The notes beneath the pieces were generated by a model. That model had not been told where the DNA came from. It saw only the letters and a program-made list of their open reading frames with translations, and made no database searches. Shown here in pieces: positions 61,531-64,000 of a stretch of 64,000 bases of DNA; position 1 is the stretch's first letter; each line of letters begins with the position of its first letter. The position numbers and the translations under genes were made by a program. The stretch lies in NCBI RefSeq assembly GCF_018812025.1, contig NC_063054.1, positions 36,792,896 through 36,856,895 on the forward strand, in the 5' to 3' direction. This DNA comes from Megalobrama amblycephala (taxonomy: Eukaryota; Chordata; Actinopteri; Cypriniformes; Xenocyprididae).

Positions 61531-62340
61531 TGAATCATTCATTCAAGAGATTTGTTCAAAAACGCTGATTCATCCAGTAATGAAACAAGTGAAGTCTCAA
61601 TGAGTCACTGAATGATTCATTCAAGAGATTAGTTCAAAAAATGTTGATTCATCCAGTAATGAAACAAGTGAAGTCTCAATGAGTCACTGACTGATTCATT
61701 CAAGAGATTAGTTCAAAAAATGTTGATTCATCCAGTAATGAAACAAGTGAAGTCTCAACGAGTCACTGAATCATTCATTCAAGAGATTAGTTCAAAAAAT
61801 GTTGATTCATCCAGTAATGAAACAAGTGAAGTCTCAACGAGTCACTGAATCATTCATTCAAAAGATTTGTTAAAAAATGCTGATTCATCCAGTAATGAAA
61901 CAAGTGAAGTCTTTATGAGTGAGTCATTGAATCATTCATTCAAGAGATTCTTTCAAAAACACAGATTCATCCAGTAATGAAACAAGTGAAGTCTCAATGA
62001 GTCACTGGATCATTCATTCAAAAGATTTGTTAAAAAATGCTGATTCATCCAGTAATGAAACAAGTGAAGTCTTTATGAGTGAGTCATTGAATCATTCATT
62101 CAAGAGATTTGTTCAAAAACACTGATTCATCCAGTAATGAAACAAATCTTTATGAGTGAGTCACTGAATCATTCATTCAAGAGATTTTTTCAAAAACGCA
62201 GATTCATCCAGTAATGAAACAAGTGAAGTCTCAATGAGTCACTGAATCATTCATTCAAAAGATTTGTTAAAAAATGCTGATTCATCCAGTAATGAAACAA
62301 GTGAAGTCTTAATGAGTGAGTCATTGAATCATTCATTCAA
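61531..62340. repeat. 78-bp tandem array, about ten units
   Basis: The unit contains GAATCATTCATTCAAGAGAT and GATTCATCCAGTAATGAAAC, with period 78 (some units 82-84, with a duplicated GAGT). A single inverse copy occurs inside the hAT-like element at 48350-48450. The DNA right of the array (AACATTTTGTCTGAACCTCT and GTGCAGCTCTA, 62390-62527) matches the right part of that element, so the array arose inside a relative of it. Confidence 0.9.
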
Positions 62341-62530
62341 CCCGATTTTTTAAAAAGAATTCATTCAGATTAATTAAAGATTTCAAATAGACTGAAGCAA
62401 TTAACATTTTGTCTGAACCTCTATTAAATGACATGTTACTTCGTTTAGTTGTTTATTCAGAATTGTGTGAGAATCATGATCTCTGTTTGAAACAAAAAAA
62501 ACATGATCTCAGGATTGTGCAGCTCTAAAA
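62341..62530. mobile_element. Right end of the hAT-like element that hosts the 78-bp array
   Basis: AATTAACATTTTGTCTGAAC (62398) and TTGTGCAGCTCTA (62515-62527) correspond, inverted, to 48265-48290 and to the termini of 46507-48750. The left end was not found. Confidence 0.6.
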
Positions 62531-64000
62531 AGAGTATATTTCTGTCTCAAATATGTGCAACAGAAGCTTGCCTCAGTAAACATATATTTCATTACAGACC
62601 AACAAGCCTAGCTTAAACAAACCTCCTGAAATCGAGCAGCAGTCGCTCATGAGTCGGGCCTTCACAGGCTGGATGTTTGGTTCGTGTCCAGAGAAGGCCG
62701 TCGTCCCAGATCTCTCCTCTGGTTAGTGTCAGGCTAATGATCTCTCCAAGCCCTTCTGAAACTCTGGCAAGATTTACCGCGCTTCGAGACAGGCTACGAA
62801 ATGCACTCCTGACGCTGGCTAGTAAATATGACTTGCATTTGCACATTTTTCCAATTTATCTCATTGAATTAGGGGTGCAGACTTTTGGACGCTGCAGCTA
62901 GACCTTGAGTAGAGCCATCCGTCTTCAAGGCATCAGCTGAAAACATGATAAATGCGAACAGGTTGTGCAATGAAACTGAATTTCAGGGCAGGGGGTCACA
63001 GGAGCAGAGGTCCTGTAGAGATCTTGAGCCGAACAACATTGGTGAATTCAACTCATTGTGGAGAACTGAGCCTGATATAATGTTTTTGCATTTGAATCCC
63101 ATGCAACATTTAGTTTGCAGCAGGTACTATCTGATCGAAGCGCCCAACAAAAATGACCAACAAAAGCAGAATATTTATATTTTAAAATAGTTTGGAACGG
63201 GGTTATTAATAGAGTTAAAACTATTTAATTGAAACATTTTTTGTTAATTGAAATAAAGCCGAAATAAAATATAAATATTAGATGAAAAACTTAAACTAAA
63301 CAAAAGTTAGAAAAAAAAGTTGACACTGAAACTGAAATAAAGCTAAATAATTATTTTAAATAAATACATTTTAAATAAAATAAAAAATAAAATAAATATT
63401 GTAATACATTTTTTTTTACATAATAATTTATTAAAATTATAATCATTTAATAAAAATTACAAAATTTTATATTTTATATTATATTATATTAAATTAATAT
63501 GAAAACAGAAAAAAATAAGTTGGAAATGAAAAACTTAAACTGAAATAAAGCTAAATAAATAATTTTAAATAAATAAAAAAATTATAAAAATTATTTTAAA
63601 AATATTTTAATAAAAATGTTGATAATTCAAAAATAAAAATTTATTAAAAAATATAACCATTTAATAAAAAATTACAAAAGTACATAAAAAATGACTAAAC
63701 TAAAATTAAAACAGAAAAATAAAAATAAAACTGAACTAAAACCAAAATAAAATAAAGCTAAATAGTAATATTGTAAAAAAAAAATAATAATGAAAAATGT
63801 TGTTTCATAATAATTTATAAAAAAATATTAAAAATATGATAAAATGACAAAAGCATAATACTAAGAATGGAACTAAAATTAAAATAAAAACAGAAGATAG
63901 CTAAATAAAATAAAAGCCATAATGGTACATAAATTATAATAATTATTACAGTGGTTTTGAAACACATTGTAAAGTCAATAACAAATGGCATTTACGACCC
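62531..64000. other. Unique sequence then very AT-rich tract
   Basis: 62531-63190 is unique and has no recognised gene. 63190-64000 is low-complexity, dominated by AAATAAA and AACTAAAATTAAAA words, a degenerate simple-repeat region. Confidence 0.5.

Overview
This window looks like nuclear DNA of a teleost fish, most likely a cyprinid (carp or zebrafish group). It is AT-rich and intron-rich. It is crowded with miniature inverted-repeat transposons of kinds I know from cyprinid genomes, and it has long microsatellites. It carries two recognisable protein genes. Both are vertebrate single-copy types, and they converge tail to tail.

Layout. Positions 1-728 (+) hold the last part of a Toll-like receptor, best read as tlr5: transmembrane helix plus TIR domain, with the 5' part lying outside the window. 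Its poly(A) signal is near 1024. On the minus strand from 27825 down to 2011 lies a complete dispatched-1 gene (disp1), the transporter-like protein that releases lipid-modified Hedgehog. I could join seven coding exons by eye with consensus splice sites and compatible phases: 27825-27362, 12673-12644, 12458-12335, 7679-7552, 6596-6499, 5765-5668 and 5568-2011. They total 4500 nt, which is 1499 codons plus stop. A splice acceptor at 27867 shows that a non-coding 5' exon exists upstream; the region 33017-33560 is a candidate first exon and promoter. The convergent TLR5/DISP1 arrangement matches the human order, as I remember it.

The disp1 introns and the roughly 30 kb upstream of the gene contain no other gene I can support. 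They hold transposons: TTAA-target elements, hAT-like elements with 8-bp target duplications, a MITE family present in about ten copies, and a decayed LINE RNase H fragment. They also hold five long tandem arrays: a 42-bp array (9.3-12.2 kb), a 21/17-bp array (34.3-40.3 kb, split by a hAT element), a GATA/GACA array (41.45-42.75 kb), a 22-bp array (52.0-52.6 kb) and a 78-bp array (61.5-62.3 kb).

The most interesting pattern is that three, and probably four, of these arrays sit inside or grow out of a MITE-like inverted-repeat element, and the 42-bp and 22-bp units are themselves palindromic. This suggests repeated conversion of palindromic MITE cores into satellite DNA at one locus. Other structures worth attention are a three-level nested transposon (46507-48750), two TTAA elements abutting at a single shared TTAA (30242-32413) and large fold-back elements. 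I found no new protein system. The long open frames inside the arrays follow from unit lengths divisible by three and are not genes.
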